From Rhodospirillales bacterium (GTDB taxonomy: Bacteria > Vulcanimicrobiota > Vulcanimicrobiia > Vulcanimicrobiales > Vulcanimicrobiaceae), in NCBI GenBank assembly GCA_025359485.1, contig JANYGA010000243.1, positions 1 to 37,405 on the forward strand: 37,405 nucleotides of DNA. The letters are read 5' to 3'. Every line of letters starts with the position of its first letter. Position 1 is the stretch's first letter. Below, in pieces: positions 17,893 to 25,747 of this stretch. The translations under genes and the position numbers were made by a program. The notes beneath the pieces were generated by a model, which searched no databases, was not told the DNA's origin, and saw only the letters and a program-made list of their open reading frames with translations.

Positions 17893-19088
17893 GCCCGCGC
17901 GGTCTCGGCAGTTTGCAATCGCATCGAAAAGGATCGGCTTCGTTGTTCCATCGTCTCGTCGCTTCGGTCACCGCGATCGTCATACTCGCCACGACGTTGG
18001 CATCGCCGAGCGATGCGGCGATCACGCCGAGCGGATTTACGATTGCTACGGCACCGTACCAGTTCGTCTTCCCGCGCGATCATGGCGCCCACCCGGGGTA
18101 TCAGAGCGAGTGGTGGTACTACACGGGCCATCTCAAGACGACCGACGGTCGCCGCTTCGGGTACGAGCTCACGTTTTTCCGCGTCGGACTCAAGCCGGGC
18201 GATCCGCAACCCGGCCCCACGCAGAGTCGCTGGCGCGGACACGAACTCTATCCCGCGCACTTCGCGCTCACCGACGAAGCGGGTAAGACGTTCTTCCACG
18301 TCGATCGGTTCGCTCGTGAAGCGATCGGAATGGGCTCGGCGGCGAAAGGCAAACTCGACGTTCGCGCCGACGATTGGTCGCTCGCGGGCTCGCCTGCGGG
18401 CGGAGCCGATCGCGAGCGCATGACGATGCACGCGCGCGCGCAAACGCCCGATGGCGTCGACGCGATCGATCTCGTGCAGATGCCCGCAAAGCCGCCCGCG
18501 ATCCACGGTCACGACGGCATCTCGAGAAAAGCGCAGTGTCCGAGTTGCGCGTCGCATTATTATTCGTACACGCGTTTACGAACGACGGGCTCGCTGACGT
18601 TTCACGGCAAGAAACTCGCCGTCGATGGACTCTCGTGGATGGATCACGAGTACGGCTCGGACGAACTCCAGCGCGACCAAGCGGGTTGGGACTGGTTCGC
18701 GATTCAACTCGACGATAAGCGCGAGCTCATGCTCTACTTGCTCCGGCAAAAAGACGGGAGCGTCACGCCGCAATCCAGCGGCAGTCTCGTCAATCCCGAT
18801 GGCAGCGTCACGTATCTTCGCCGGAGTGATTTTGCGATCGAGAAAACGGCGACGTGGCACTCACCGCACACCGGTGGCACGTATCCCAGCGGCTGGCGCG
18901 TGAAGATCGCCTCGCACGATGTCGATCTCGTGCTCGCGCCGACGGTCGCGGATCAAGAGCTTGCGGGAACATCGACCGGCGTTTCGTATTGGGAAGGCGC
19001 GGTCGACGTCCTCGATGCATCGGGCAAGACGCCGCTCGGCGTCGGATACGTCGAAATGACGGGTTACGCGGGCGCGATCTCGCTCTAG
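17889..19088 (+). CDS. Secreted AttH/CrtC-like lipocalin-fold protein (COG5621-type)
   Basis: Protein of 399 aa with a signal peptide (hydrophobic LVASVTAIVILATTLAS, cleavage near DAA at about 44). The mature part begins with the family hallmark SEWWYYTGHL followed by GRRFGYELTFFR, and later LSWMDHEYGSDEL and GWDWFAIQLDDKRELMLYLL, typical of AttH/CrtC two-lipocalin proteins. AttH proteins accompany AttEFG-type ABC transporters; the related CrtC is a carotenoid hydratase, but no carotenoid genes are here. The start overlaps the permease stop by 4 bp. Role inferred: periplasmic or secreted partner of the transporter, binding or hydrolysing a lipophilic substrate. Confidence 0.86.
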   Translation: MSPRGLGSLQSHRKGSASLFHRLVASVTAIVILATTLASPSDAAITPSGFTIATAPYQFVFPRDHGAHPGYQSEWWYYTGHLKTTDGRRFGYELTFFRVGLKPGDPQPGPTQSRWRGHELYPAHFALTDEAGKTFFHVDRFAREAIGMGSAAKGKLDVRADDWSLAGSPAGGADRERMTMHARAQTPDGVDAIDLVQMPAKPPAIHGHDGISRKAQCPSCASHYYSYTRLRTTGSLTFHGKKLAVDGLSWMDHEYGSDELQRDQAGWDWFAIQLDDKRELMLYLLRQKDGSVTPQSSGSLVNPDGSVTYLRRSDFAIEKTATWHSPHTGGTYPSGWRVKIASHDVDLVLAPTVADQELAGTSTGVSYWEGAVDVLDASGKTPLGVGYVEMTGYAGAISL

Positions 19089-19098
19089 GGGAAACTTC

Positions 19099-20769
19099 AT
19101 GCAGTGGATGGCCGATATCTCCGCACCGAGCGATGCCGCGCTTGCCCAAACGTACGCGCGCATAAACGCCGGGCTCGATGCGGAACCGAACGTCGCAGGG
19201 TGGCGCGCGTCATTCGATGCGTGGGACGGCGCGCGGCGATCGTGGAAATCGTGGTCGAATCTGACGCGATTGCGTTACAGCCAAGATACACGACGCGATG
19301 ATTTTCGTTCGGCACAAACCGAACTCGATCGCCGAACGCCCGGTATGACGTCGCTCGATACCGCGATGAAGCAACGCTTTCTTACATCGGATGCACGGCC
19401 CGGTCTCGAAGATGCACTCGGCACGCATGCATTCGAACTCTGGGATGCCGACGTCACGACCTTCGACGATGCGATCGCGAGCGATCTCGTCCGCGAATCG
19501 GAGCTCGCGCGCGAGTACACGGAATTGCTCGCGACGGCGACCGTCGCATTCGACGGTGAAGAACGCAGCCTCGGTGGGCTCGGTCGCTATCTGCAAGACG
19601 GCGATCGCGGCGTGCGTCACGCGGCCGAGAGCGCGCGGTGGTCCGCGTTTTCGCAACGCTCCGAGCGCCTCGATGCGATCTTCGGCGACCTCGTAGCGAC
19701 GCGCGATCGCATGGCGCGCACGCTCGGCTTCGCAAACTATATCGAGCTCGGCTACAAACGCATGCGTCGTGTCGGCTACGGCGCGACCGATGTCGCGAGC
19801 TATCGCGATGAGGTGGCGCGCGTCGTCGTGCCTTTCGCACACGATCTCGTCAAACGCCACGGCGCTGCGGCCGGGTACGATCGCGTTCGCTTTTGGGACG
19901 AGACTTCGCTCGGCGTCGGCGGCCCGATCGCGCCGCGCGGCGATCGGCCGTGGACGCTCGATCGCACCCGAGAAGCGCTCGCCGCCATCGATCCCGCACT
20001 CGGTGAATTCGTCAACATCATGCTCGACGGCGATCTGCTCGACGTCGATAATCGTCCGGGCAAGGCGCTCGGCGCGTATTGCACGATGTTTCCGACGCGG
20101 AAGGTGCCGTTCGTCTTTGCGAACTTCAACGGCACGCGTGGTGACGTGCGCACGCTGATGCACGAACTCGGGCACGCATTTCAAGCCTATAGCAGTCGAG
20201 ATAAAATCGCCGTCGATTATCTCACGCCGACGTACGAATCGGCCGAGATTCACTCGATGTCGCTCGAGTATCTTTCGTGGCCGCAGATGGAGCGCTACTT
20301 CGGCGACGATGCCGATGCGTATCGGCGCGAGCATCTGCTCGATGCGATGCTCTTCCTGCCCTACGGCGTCGCCGTCGATCACTTCCAACATCTCATCTAC
20401 GCGAACCCGTCGGCGACGCCCGCCGAGCGGCATGCGATGTGGCAAGAGATGGAACGACGGTATCTTCCGTGGCGCGATTACGGCGATCTCGCGCACCCCG
20501 CCATGGGTGGGCTCTGGCAAGAGAAGCGCCACATCTATGTCGCGCCGTTCTACTACATCGATTACACGCTCGCGCTCTGCTGTGCGTTGCAGTTTTGGGT
20601 GAAGGCGCAATCCGATCGCAGCACGACGCTCGCGGAGTACATCGCGCTCTGCAGCCGTGGCGGCGAGGCATCGTTCGGAACGCTCGTCGCGTCGGCGGGG
20701 CTGCGCAATCCCTTCGAGCCTGGCGCCCTCGCGGGCGTGGTTAGCGCCGCACGCGCAGCGTTCGCGTAG
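19099..20769 (+). CDS. M3-family oligoendopeptidase (PepF-like metallopeptidase)
   Basis: Cytoplasmic zinc metallopeptidase of 556 aa with the HExxH motif LMHELGHAF (His355, Glu356, His359) and a downstream Glu in TYESAEIHS (Glu383) as likely third zinc ligand, the expected M3 spacing. Further family features are PTRKVPFVFANFNGTRGDVRTL before the motif and YYIDYTLALCCALQFW near the end. A GGGGA ribosome-binding site precedes ATG 19099 by about 6 bases, and the gene follows the AttH-like gene by 10 bp, so it may be the last gene of the long plus-strand run. It overlaps the convergent stalk-protein gene by 29 bp at its 3' end. Confidence 0.92.
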   Translation: MQWMADISAPSDAALAQTYARINAGLDAEPNVAGWRASFDAWDGARRSWKSWSNLTRLRYSQDTRRDDFRSAQTELDRRTPGMTSLDTAMKQRFLTSDARPGLEDALGTHAFELWDADVTTFDDAIASDLVRESELAREYTELLATATVAFDGEERSLGGLGRYLQDGDRGVRHAAESARWSAFSQRSERLDAIFGDLVATRDRMARTLGFANYIELGYKRMRRVGYGATDVASYRDEVARVVVPFAHDLVKRHGAAAGYDRVRFWDETSLGVGGPIAPRGDRPWTLDRTREALAAIDPALGEFVNIMLDGDLLDVDNRPGKALGAYCTMFPTRKVPFVFANFNGTRGDVRTLMHELGHAFQAYSSRDKIAVDYLTPTYESAEIHSMSLEYLSWPQMERYFGDDADAYRREHLLDAMLFLPYGVAVDHFQHLIYANPSATPAERHAMWQEMERRYLPWRDYGDLAHPAMGGLWQEKRHIYVAPFYYIDYTLALCCALQFWVKAQSDRSTTLAEYIALCSRGGEASFGTLVASAGLRNPFEPGALAGVVSAARAAFA

Positions 20770-21985
20770 CGACGCTGCCGTCGGCCATGGTCGAGATGAT
20801 TCGCACGTCGACCACGCCCGAACCGTGATCGACGACGGCGATCGTCGCTTCGAAGAAACCGTTTGCATCGGCGACGGCATCGACGGTCGTCGACGCATCG
20901 CTCGCATCGACGAATCCGAGCCCGGCAGCGCTCGCATTTGCCGATAGCCGGAGACGCGCACGTGGGCGCGTGTAACCGCTCACCGCGAAAGGGCGTTGAC
21001 CGACGTTCGCACCGCTAATCGGTTCGAGGCCTCCGATATAATTCGCATCGGGACCCTCACGCGTCGTAAACGACCACCGTTCGGAGAAACTTTCGCGGTC
21101 GGGCGTGCGGCCGACGAGGGAAACGTCGTGCGTGCCCGGCGCGAGATCGATCGGTACGTCGACGACGAACGCGCGATCGGAAAGGTACGGTCGTGAAATG
21201 ATTTCGACGCCGTCGATCGCCACCCGAAGCGATGCGGGATCGACGCTCTCGGCAAACGTTGCGGAGATCTCAGGGCGGTGCACGGCGATCGTCGTCCGCG
21301 GCGCGGGTTCGACGCGCAGGAGATGGAGTGCGATCGGAATGCCGGGCGGTCGCGGCAAGAGCGGTGGAGCGGGCGTCACGACGATACTTGGAGCGAGCGT
21401 CGGTGAGACCGAGGGCAACGCGGTTGGAGCCGCCGTGCTCGATACGCTCAAGCGATCGCGCGGAACGAAGCGCGGTGCGGTGACGTCGACGACGCGCGTC
21501 GCGGAATCGTAGGCGACCCTCGCGCCGAGCGCCTGCGAAACGAAGCGGAGCGGAACGAGGGTGCGACCCGCGATCACGACCGGCGGTGCATCGAGATTCT
21601 GGACGATGCCGTCGACCGTTGCCGATGCTTCGCCGATCTGCAGGCCGATCGTGTGCGGCCCGGCGGTCGCCGCGATGCGACCCGCCGAAAAAACGACGGC
21701 CGCGCCGAGGCGTTCGAAGATGCCGCGAAGCGGTACGTAGACCCGGCCGTCGCGCGTGAGCGGCGGCTGATCGAAGACGATCGCCGTGCCGTTGATAACG
21801 ACGCTGAGATCGCGTAGCGGCGTCGCGGTCGGGCTCGCATCGGGACTGGCGCTCGAACTCGCGCTCGGTGTCGGCGACGAGGTGGGAGTCGGTGCGGCTC
21901 CGCCGCTGGCTGGGACCAGCAGCGATGCGATGGTGAGCCACGAAGCAAGCGCCGGGCGGAATCGTGGGACGCGACGTTCGTTCAA
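20741..21985 (-). CDS. Secreted stalk-domain (Cu-amine-oxidase-N-like) protein with C-terminal Ig-like domains
   Basis: Protein of 414 aa. The frame is open to 22132, but TTG 21985 has an AAGGAT ribosome-binding site about 8 bases upstream and places a signal peptide (ALASWLTIASLLVPASGG) at the N-terminus. Then come a Pro/Ser/Thr linker (about 35-60), a stalk/copper-amine-oxidase-N-like domain with its two repeats (RVYVPLRGIFERLGAAV and RTLVPLRFVSQALGARV), a second Pro-rich linker, an Ig-like region (RPEISATFAESVDPASLRV) and a final beta-rich domain. Such proteins are exported cell-surface modules; despite the name they carry no amine oxidase activity. Its end overlaps the M3 gene by 29 bp. 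Confidence 0.82.
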   Translation of the reverse strand: MNERRVPRFRPALASWLTIASLLVPASGGAAPTPTSSPTPSASSSASPDASPTATPLRDLSVVINGTAIVFDQPPLTRDGRVYVPLRGIFERLGAAVVFSAGRIAATAGPHTIGLQIGEASATVDGIVQNLDAPPVVIAGRTLVPLRFVSQALGARVAYDSATRVVDVTAPRFVPRDRLSVSSTAAPTALPSVSPTLAPSIVVTPAPPLLPRPPGIPIALHLLRVEPAPRTTIAVHRPEISATFAESVDPASLRVAIDGVEIISRPYLSDRAFVVDVPIDLAPGTHDVSLVGRTPDRESFSERWSFTTREGPDANYIGGLEPISGANVGQRPFAVSGYTRPRARLRLSANASAAGLGFVDASDASTTVDAVADANGFFEATIAVVDHGSGVVDVRIISTMADGSVATRTLRVRR

Positions 21986-22041
21986 GCGCGGATCCTTTTG
22001 GGCGGTCGTGCTAGCAACGCGCGACCGCGACCGTTCGTCGG

Positions 22042-22215
22042 CTACGCGGCGCGTGGAACGGGATCGACGATCATGACGAGCGCGAGTTCGGTCGCCTCGC
22101 GGAAGCGGACGTCGAGGTCGCAATCGAGGCACAATACGCGAACGCCGAGTGCGGCGCTTGCGGGTTCATCGTGCCATTCGCGGCACTGCGGACATTCGAA
22201 GAGCAGTTCCAGCAT
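22042..22215 (-). CDS. Mini zinc-ribbon protein, 57 aa
   Basis: ATG 22215 follows a perfect GGAGG ribosome-binding site. The 57-residue product carries CxxC at Cys8/Cys11 (ECPQC) and CxxC at Cys29/Cys32 (LCLDC), 17 residues apart, a classic zinc-ribbon pattern, followed by an acidic and hydrophobic C-terminal stretch. Function unknown; members this small act as adaptors or RNA- or protein-binding modules. It lies between the Nfu-like gene and the stalk-protein gene on the same strand, so it is probably co-transcribed. Confidence 0.75.
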   Translation of the reverse strand: MLELLFECPQCREWHDEPASAALGVRVLCLDCDLDVRFREATELALVMIVDPVPRAA

Positions 22216-22249
22216 GAGCGTTCCTCCACGCCCATGACATCACGGCAGT

Positions 22250-22267
22250 GTGCCACCAGTATGGCAC
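22250..22267 (-). other. Intercistronic hairpin between the Nfu-like and zinc-ribbon genes
   Basis: Perfect 6-bp stem GTGCCA/TGGCAC with a 6-nt loop, in the 62-bp gap after the Nfu-like gene. No T-run follows on the minus strand, so it is at most a weak attenuator or a chance stem. Confidence 0.25.
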
Positions 22268-22277
22268 GATCGCACGA

Positions 22278-22568
22278 TTAAATCTGCTCGACGCGTTCGA
22301 TTTCGGGGCACCGCGCCACGACCGTCGCTTCAATCGCGCCTTTAAGGGTCGACATCGCCATCGCGCACCCTCCGCACGCACCGACCATTTGCACGAGTGC
22401 GACGGGGCCATCGACGCGGATCAGCCAGACATCGCCGCCATCGCGGTGGATGCCCGGTCGCACTTCATCGAGTGCCGCGTTGATGCGCGCCTCGAGCGTC
22501 GGAGCTTCGGTCACGTTCGACGTAACCGCACGGCAACGCGTATTCGTTTCGCGCGCGATCGATCTCAC
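22278..22568 (-). CDS. NifU C-terminal-domain (Nfu-type) Fe-S scaffold protein
   Basis: Protein of 96 aa. The last 72 residues form a complete Nfu domain: LEARINAALDEVRPGIHRDG, then GDVWLIRVD, and the cluster-binding CGGC (Cys65, Cys68) in VGACGGCAMAMSTLKGAIE. Nfu proteins carry a [4Fe-4S] cluster between two subunits and deliver it to apo-proteins. I accept GTG 22568 because it overlaps the UbiA stop as GTGA, the coupling used repeatedly in this window; a shorter start at the GTG before TEAPTLEAR is possible. Confidence 0.9.
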   Translation of the reverse strand: MRSIARETNTRCRAVTSNVTEAPTLEARINAALDEVRPGIHRDGGDVWLIRVDGPVALVQMVGACGGCAMAMSTLKGAIEATVVARCPEIERVEQI

Positions 22569-23485
22569 GTGCGTAGCCCCGTGAGATGAGCGAGCAACGC
22601 GTCGAACGAGACCACGAAAAAGAACGCGACGCCATTGCCCGCGAGGGCTTCGTCGTCGTCTTCAGCACCGGGTCTGGCGCGCGCGGCAAATCTTCGTGCG
22701 AGCCCGATGCCGAGCGGCACCGTCGTCGCCTCCACGAATCCGAGTGCCGGTGGGGCGCCCGTAACGATCGCGATCCCGATGGCGACGTACGCCGCGATGA
22801 CGGCGGAAATGCCGAACGCGCGAGCTCGGCGCGGACCCGCGCGCACCACGAGATTGCGCTTCCCGCCCACCGCATCGGAGGCGAGGTCGGGATACTCGAC
22901 CGCGAGCATCATCGCGAAGATCGCGGCTGCGGCGGGGAGCGTGGTCGTAACCGCGATCGCGAACCCTCCGAGCGGCGGCACTTGCGCCGCGAACGCGCAG
23001 AGCGGAACGAGCACCGCGACCACGAGCGCCGTATCGACTTCGCCGAGTCCGCGTGCGAGCAGTCGCATCGGTGGTGCCGAATACGCCCACGCGAGCGTGC
23101 CGATCGCGAGCCCGAGCCACGCGGCGATCGGAGCGCGTGCGACGAGCGCGAGTGCGAGTGTGCCCGCACATCCGATCGACGCACAGACGACGGCGGCGGT
23201 GCGTGCGACGCGCGGATCGAGCGAGCCGTCGACGAGCGCGCCGCTGCCGCCCGAATACGGCGTACGCTCCGATCGCACGTCGGCCGCCCGATCGAAGTAG
23301 TCGTTCGCGTAGTGCGTCATGAGATGGAACGCCGTTATCGTGAGCTGCGCGAAGACGTATGCAACGAGCTCGAATCGCGCTCCGAGATGAACCGCGATCG
23401 ACGTGCCCAATGCTCCGCCGGCGAAGCCGCCGGCGAGAAACTTCAGCCGTGAAAGACGTACGAACGCGAACACGGCTTTCGGCAC
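22565..23485 (-). CDS. UbiA-superfamily prenyltransferase (MenA-like)
   Basis: Integral membrane prenyltransferase with about eight or nine hydrophobic helices. The two Asp-rich motifs that bind prenyl diphosphate through magnesium are present: NDYFDRAADVRSERTPYSGG and EYPDLASDAVGGKRNLVV. The pattern is closest to MenA-type enzymes that prenylate dihydroxynaphthoate, but heme or other quinone substrates are possible and no menaquinone genes are nearby. The frame is open to TTG 23554; I prefer GTG 23485 (306 aa), since the longer form would overlap the start region of the divergent IclR gene. It is coupled (GTGA) to the Nfu-like gene. Confidence 0.84.
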   Translation of the reverse strand: MPKAVFAFVRLSRLKFLAGGFAGGALGTSIAVHLGARFELVAYVFAQLTITAFHLMTHYANDYFDRAADVRSERTPYSGGSGALVDGSLDPRVARTAAVVCASIGCAGTLALALVARAPIAAWLGLAIGTLAWAYSAPPMRLLARGLGEVDTALVVAVLVPLCAFAAQVPPLGGFAIAVTTTLPAAAAIFAMMLAVEYPDLASDAVGGKRNLVVRAGPRRARAFGISAVIAAYVAIGIAIVTGAPPALGFVEATTVPLGIGLARRFAARARPGAEDDDEALAGNGVAFFFVVSFDALLAHLTGLRT

Positions 23486-23587
23486 GGGCGCGGCGTTCGC
23501 ACGGGAGCGGGAGCGCCCTGCGCTTCGAGCGAAACGCCTTTTCGTAAGGTGCAAACTTCAAACGACGAACGACCGAAGCTCCGGCGC

Positions 23588-24373
23588 ATGAGCGGCTCGG
23601 GCCGCCCGAAAGTTCAGTCTGTCGATCGCACGCTCGACGTTCTCGAAGCCCTCGCGTCACGTCGCGGTGCGACCGGCATTAGCGATCTCGCGCAGATTGT
23701 CGGCCTTCACGTGAGCACCGTGCATCGTTTGCTCGCGACGCTCGTCGACCGCGGGTACGTTCGTCAAGATCCCGATAGCTCGCGCTACCATCTGGGCTCG
23801 CGCGTTTTCACGCTCGCGAACGCGGCCGACTTGCACCTCGATCTGCGCTTGGTGGCGCGACCGTATCTCGAGCGCATGATGCGCAATTCCGGCGAGACCG
23901 CGAATCTCGTGACGTCGAGCGATACGGAAGTCATCTATCTCGATCAGGTCGCGAGCATGCATTTGGTAAAGATGTTTACGACGCCCGGCATGCGCGCGCC
24001 GCTCCACTGCACGGGCACGGGCAAGGTGATGCTCGCACATCGCTCGGCCGAAGACGCCGAAGTCGTGCTCGCGGCGCCGATGAAACGGTACACGCCCAAA
24101 ACGATCGTCACGCGCGGCGCACTGGAATCTGAGTTGCATCTCATTCGCAAAAACGGCTTTTGCGTCGATAACGAAGAGATGGAAGAAGGCGTCCGCTGCC
24201 TCGCGGTGCCGATCTTCGACCGACGCAATCTCTGCGTCGGAGCGATGTCGGTCTCGGGGCCGACGACGCGCATGACGACCGAACGCGTCGATAAGCTCAG
24301 CGCGACGGCGAAAGCACTCGCGCTCGAACTCTCGCGTCAACTCGGCTTCGAAACCGCACTGCCGCAACCGTAG
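23588..24373 (+). CDS. IclR-family transcriptional regulator
   Basis: DNA-binding regulator of 261 aa. The N-terminal winged helix-turn-helix reads GISDLAQIVGLHVSTVHRLL followed by VDRGYVRQD; the C-terminal IclR effector domain contains GTGKVMLAH, GFCVDNEEMEEGVRCLAVP and a hydrophobic Ser/Gly loop. The frame opens at GTG 23549, but ATG 23588 gives the usual short leader (SGRPKVQSVDRTLDVLEAL) and leaves about 100 bp for a promoter shared with the divergent UbiA gene. It converges on the transhydrogenase gene; IclR proteins often control adjacent catabolic genes, so UbiA-Nfu or the dehydrogenase are candidate targets. Confidence 0.88.
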   Translation: MSGSGRPKVQSVDRTLDVLEALASRRGATGISDLAQIVGLHVSTVHRLLATLVDRGYVRQDPDSSRYHLGSRVFTLANAADLHLDLRLVARPYLERMMRNSGETANLVTSSDTEVIYLDQVASMHLVKMFTTPGMRAPLHCTGTGKVMLAHRSAEDAEVVLAAPMKRYTPKTIVTRGALESELHLIRKNGFCVDNEEMEEGVRCLAVPIFDRRNLCVGAMSVSGPTTRMTTERVDKLSATAKALALELSRQLGFETALPQP

Positions 24374-24384
24374 CGCTGCGCTAC
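24370..24384. terminator. Stop-codon palindrome at the IclR / transhydrogenase convergent junction
   Basis: Hairpin with perfect 6-bp stem GTAGCG/CGCTAC and loop CTG. The TAG stop of the IclR gene (24371-24373) and the TAG of the minus-strand gene (24381-24383) are both part of it. It could act in both directions, but no T-tract follows on either side. Confidence 0.35.
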
Positions 24385-25688
24385 CAGTAAGCGAGCGCTC
24401 GAGCGAAGAGCGCTTCGAGTTCGCCCGAGCCCGTCGCGCGCGGTGCATTTGCGAGCAAGCGTTGTTGCGGAAGTGCGCCATCGCGGAGCATCGCGCCGTC
24501 CCGCGCGTCGAAGCCGACACCGCTCGTGCCGTTGGGCATACCCGTCGCGCGCATGAGCGCTTCGATGCGCGTCGCGAGAATTTCACCCGCGTCCCGCTCG
24601 TCGACGCCCGCGATATCGGCACCGAGTAAGCCTGCGGCTTCGAGATGGCGCACCGGATTTGCTTCGGCGGTAAAGCGAAAGACGGCGGGTGCGTTGACGA
24701 CGACGGCCATGCCGTGCGGCACGATCGCATCGTTTGGGGGATAGTCCGGCGCGCGATACGTGCGCACGGAACCCGCGATCGCATACGACATGGCGTGCGG
24801 AATATGCACGCCCGCATTGCCGAAGCCGATACCCGCGAGCGTCGCTGCGAACATCATGCGTTCGCGCGCTTGCGCGTCGCTCGGGTCGGTCGCCGCGCGC
24901 ACGATATTGCCGCCGAGAATGCGCATCGCTTCGCGGCATGCCATATCGGAGAACGGATTCGCTCCCTGCGACGTCGGCCGCGGCGCGCTGCTCGTGGGCT
25001 TGGCACGCGCGGTGTAGGGCCGCGCGGTGAAGCTTTCGAGGGCGTGGGAGAGGACGTCGAAGCCACTACATGCGACCACGGTTTTCGGTAGGCTCATCGT
25101 CACATCGGGATCGATGATGCCGAGCGTCGGCCGAATGCGCTTGGAGACGATGCCGGTCTTCGCGTGATGCGCGAGATAATCGAAGATCGCGATGCCCGTC
25201 ACTTCCGCGCCCGTGCCGCACGTGGTGGGGCAGGCGATATGCGGTCGCAGCGCGCCTGGGACCGCTTTACCGCGTCCGATCGGTGCGTTGACGTACGCAT
25301 CGAAATCGTCGGGAAACGTCGCGTAGAGATTCGCGGCTTTTGCCGTATCGATCGCCGAGCCGCCACCGATGGAGACGTAACCATCGAAATTTCCCGCGCG
25401 TGCGAATGCGGTGGCGTCGGCAAAAGAACGATCCGTCGGCTCGACGCGCGCGTCGGCGAAGATCGCGACGTCGCAGCCGGCCGTGCGGAGCGATGTAACG
25501 ACGGTATCGACGAACGGCATCGTCACGAGACCGGGATCCGTCACGAGCATGACGCGCGACATTCCCAGATCGCGCGCGTCGACGCCGATTTCGCGTAGCG
25601 CGCCCGAACCATATTTGATGCGCGACGTATCGACTTCGAACGTCGTGTCACAACCGTCGACGAAAGGGTATCCCGCGCAGCAAATCAT
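24381..25688 (-). CDS. Iron-containing alcohol dehydrogenase, hydroxyacid-oxoacid transhydrogenase (ADHFE1) type
   Basis: Group III metal-dependent dehydrogenase of 435 aa, starting at ATG 25688 (the frame extends to 25814 without support). The nucleotide-binding segment is SIGGGSAIDTAKAANLY; metal-binding regions are GFDVLSHALESF, GVHIPHAMSYAIAG and IVPHGMAVVV. Two features point to the transhydrogenase branch: the opening FEVDTSRIKYGSGALREIG, and the insertion YTARAKPTSSAPRPTSQGA before NPFSDMACREAMRIL. Such enzymes transfer hydride between 4-hydroxybutyrate or similar hydroxyacids and 2-oxoglutarate. Convergent with the IclR regulator and divergent from ppx (59 bp). Confidence 0.88.
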   Translation of the reverse strand: MICCAGYPFVDGCDTTFEVDTSRIKYGSGALREIGVDARDLGMSRVMLVTDPGLVTMPFVDTVVTSLRTAGCDVAIFADARVEPTDRSFADATAFARAGNFDGYVSIGGGSAIDTAKAANLYATFPDDFDAYVNAPIGRGKAVPGALRPHIACPTTCGTGAEVTGIAIFDYLAHHAKTGIVSKRIRPTLGIIDPDVTMSLPKTVVACSGFDVLSHALESFTARPYTARAKPTSSAPRPTSQGANPFSDMACREAMRILGGNIVRAATDPSDAQARERMMFAATLAGIGFGNAGVHIPHAMSYAIAGSVRTYRAPDYPPNDAIVPHGMAVVVNAPAVFRFTAEANPVRHLEAAGLLGADIAGVDERDAGEILATRIEALMRATGMPNGTSGVGFDARDGAMLRDGALPQQRLLANAPRATGSGELEALFARALAYW

Positions 25689-25747
25689 GCCCGCGCTTTC
25701 CGATGCGGGCAAGGTGCGTCCCTGGCGCAGGGAGTACGCTCGTTGCG

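Noticed and set aside
17889-19088. Carotenoid 1,2-hydratase (CrtC) as the function of the lipocalin-like protein
   Set aside because: No carotenoid genes are nearby, while an FtsX-type permease overlaps it, so the AttH-like transporter partner is the better reading.
19210-20961. Minus-strand open frame of 583 codons opposite the M3 peptidase gene
   Set aside because: The plus strand carries a complete M3 peptidase with HExxH; the minus frame is Arg/Ala/Asp-rich low-information sequence, as expected of a shadow in GC-rich DNA.
23657-24817. Minus-strand open frame of 386 codons covering IclR and part of the dehydrogenase
   Set aside because: It runs out of phase through two convincingly identified genes and has shadow-type composition.
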